A stretch of 64,000 nt of DNA from Casuarina equisetifolia. Lineage: Eukaryota > Streptophyta > Magnoliopsida > Fagales > Casuarinaceae. The notes below the pieces were generated by a model, which was not told where the DNA came from, did no database searches, and saw only the letters and a list, made by a program, of their open reading frames with translations. Shown here one piece after another: positions 62,330 to 64,000 of the stretch (positions within the stretch are counted from its first letter, which is position 1; every line of letters begins with the position of its first letter). The stretch is taken from NCBI GenBank assembly GCA_028551475.1, contig CM052358.1:24144853-24208852 (forward strand). The letters are read 5' to 3'. A program made the translations under genes and the position numbers.

Positions 62330-63400
62330 GACACATGGTTGCACTGATAGCCAAGAAGAGTATTCTTAGAACCATGCCTACTTGAACCTTGTAGAGTCTT
62401 TGCTTAATGCTAAGTCTTTAGCCTACCCGGTCTTCACTCTAACAATAAACTAGTTCAATTGCTCTAGTTTCCATAACTTCAAACACATACTAAACTTTAA
62501 TGGCAATGTGTTTCGTAATTAACTGGTGGCTAGGACTGCTTGCCATAGCAATTGCAAATTTGTTGTCATAGTAAACAGCTTGGCGGATTCTTTTTGGTCA
62601 AAGCCAATTTTAGCTAACAACCTTCTTATCCATATGCTCTGACCTTTTGCAGCAGAGGCAGAAGGATTTTCGCCTAGTACAATCAGTCGTGGATGGTGCA
62701 ACAAAATTTTGTTTTTTTTTTTTAGGACCAATTAGGTTGCTAAGACAAGAAAGAATACATACGCAGTATGGCTCCCAAAATCTTTTGTGCTACTTGACCA
62801 ATCCTTGTTTGTGTGTCCCACCAACTTAATTTTCTTGTTTGCTTCATAGTACAATCATGATTCAATGTCTCTTGCAAGTGGCAAAAGTATTCATTTAGCC
62901 TTTCTAAAATGGGACTAGAAGGGTTTTTGCATGAACCTGGACATGAGGGAAAATGAGTACAGGATGTCAGACTTGGTTGCAGCCAAGTATAGTAGCCTGT
63001 CAATCAAGCTTCAATACATTGTTGCATCATTCTCCCTTGATTCATCTTCATAAGCAACCTTTTTCTCTACATACAACAGTAGTATGCACAGGTTTGCTTT
63101 TGAGCAGGTCGTACTTAATCAGCAACTCTTGAACAAACTTAGATTGTCCATAAAGATGTTTTTTTCTTCTTTAGAGATTTCCAACCCGAGAAAATACCTT
63201 ATCAACCCAATATCATTCACCTAAAAAGTTCTTAACATCTCATTCTTAACTTCCGTTAGCATGTTGTTTGAATTGACCGTGTATATAAGATCATCAGCAA
63301 ATATGAAAACTAGTATGACTGATTTAGATCAATGATTGAGAAATAGGTATGCCCACTTGGGCTTCTAGTTAAGCCATTTTGGATGAAATGTGAGCTAATT
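62330..63400 (-). mobile_element. Ty1/copia relic, RT C-terminus to RNase H
   Basis: Read on the minus strand from about 63320: VFIFADDLIYTVN (the RT YVDD box, here FADD), then YFLGLEISKEEKNIF, SLIDRLLYLAATKSDILYSF and SRFMQKPF. RNase H text follows as SAAKGQSIWIRRLLAKIGFD and DNKFAIAMASSPSHQLITKH, fading near 62340. Several stops and frameshifts are present and no LTRs were found. It is unrelated in detail to the element at 21.7-27.1 kb and has the opposite orientation. Confidence 0.8.
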
Positions 63401-64000
63401 TGATTGAACAACTCGTTTTGACAAATTGAATAGATATGTTAAAGCGCATCTTTTTTAGATTGTGAGATGCATGACTTGTATCCAACATGTGTCATCTAGA
63501 AAAGTTAAATATTATCCTTGTTAGTTGAATTGTGAAATTATTGTATAAGAATTAACCATTATATAGATTTTCTATGATAATTTGGCAAGTTAACAAGCCA
63601 ATAGTTTAATGATTGGCTACTAATTACCCATGAGCTAGGTCTTGAATTTGAAACCTCATATTTTCAAAATCCTTTTTGTGTATAAAAGAAATGTGTGTGT
63701 GTGTGTATGTTTAGGGTTTTAGAATATATTTTGTTAGAAATTTTGTTAACTCAAAACTAAACTATATGAACGATTCTAGAATGTCTCAATTGTAGCATAG
63801 ATCATTTTTCTTATGCATAACACGAACGGGCTAGCATTTTCTCTGGCTATAATAAGAACATTACTGCCGGCTTGATAAATTTGACAACAAAAACTTGAAG
63901 GTGCCAATATTCAAGTGAGAAATAGCAAACAAAGGATACCTGCATCTCTAGTAGAAAGTGACTGAAGTTGCAATGTCATACTTGGATCTTCCTTCAAGAA
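63401..64000. other. Intergenic DNA to the window end
   Basis: AT-rich. Holds a SINE-like piece at about 63595-63690 and a short (TG)n run at 63691-63706. No gene seen. Confidence 0.6.

Overview
The window is nuclear DNA of a flowering plant, most likely a eudicot. Genes have short exons with GT-AG introns, AT-rich intergenic DNA, plant-specific families (class III peroxidases, fibrillin/PAP, callose synthase) and plant-type LTR, TRIM and SINE elements. The species cannot be fixed from sequence alone.

Region 1 (1-10.6 kb) is the gene-rich edge. It holds the last exon of a callose synthase (+), an intronless gene for an acidic, coiled-coil, Met/Gln-rich plant protein (3459-5057, +), and a complete 11-exon plastid fibrillin gene of the PAP12/FBN10 type (10549-7375, -). 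All its splice sites and reading phases could be followed by eye.

Region 2 (10.6-35.6 kb) is a graveyard of gene fragments and repeats. Three separate, out-of-order pieces of a BRR2-type spliceosomal helicase lie on the minus strand (30.07-28.08, 15.26-14.75 and 12.47-12.33 kb). An intron-containing callose synthase fragment (+) is split by an old Ty1/copia element with clear LTRs and a 5-bp target duplication (21661-27128). A large nested tandem array (five ~750-bp units running into four ~221-bp units) spans 15.27-19.59 kb. A displaced copy of the 5' flank of the first peroxidase gene lies at 11.4-12.2 kb. A complete 342-bp TRIM element with apparently identical LTRs lies at 34754-35095, just upstream of the peroxidases.

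Region 3 (35.6-64 kb) is a class III peroxidase cluster, all on the plus strand. Four genes of the peroxidase N / PER59 type (A-D) have the same four-exon structure, and B, C and D share a promoter block. A fifth gene (E, 59557-61531) is of the PER53/54 type. A truncated last-exon relic lies at 54.44 kb within a ~3-kb segmental duplication behind gene D. These secreted haem enzymes would act in the apoplast on phenolics and H2O2. The array looks built by unequal crossing over, and genes B and C carry a patch of unusually high identity that suggests gene conversion. A minus-strand copia relic closes the window.

No unmistakably new biochemical system is visible. The most interesting structures are the nested satellite, the recent TRIM insertion, the scattered BRR2/callose synthase fragments, and the duplication and conversion history of the peroxidase cluster.
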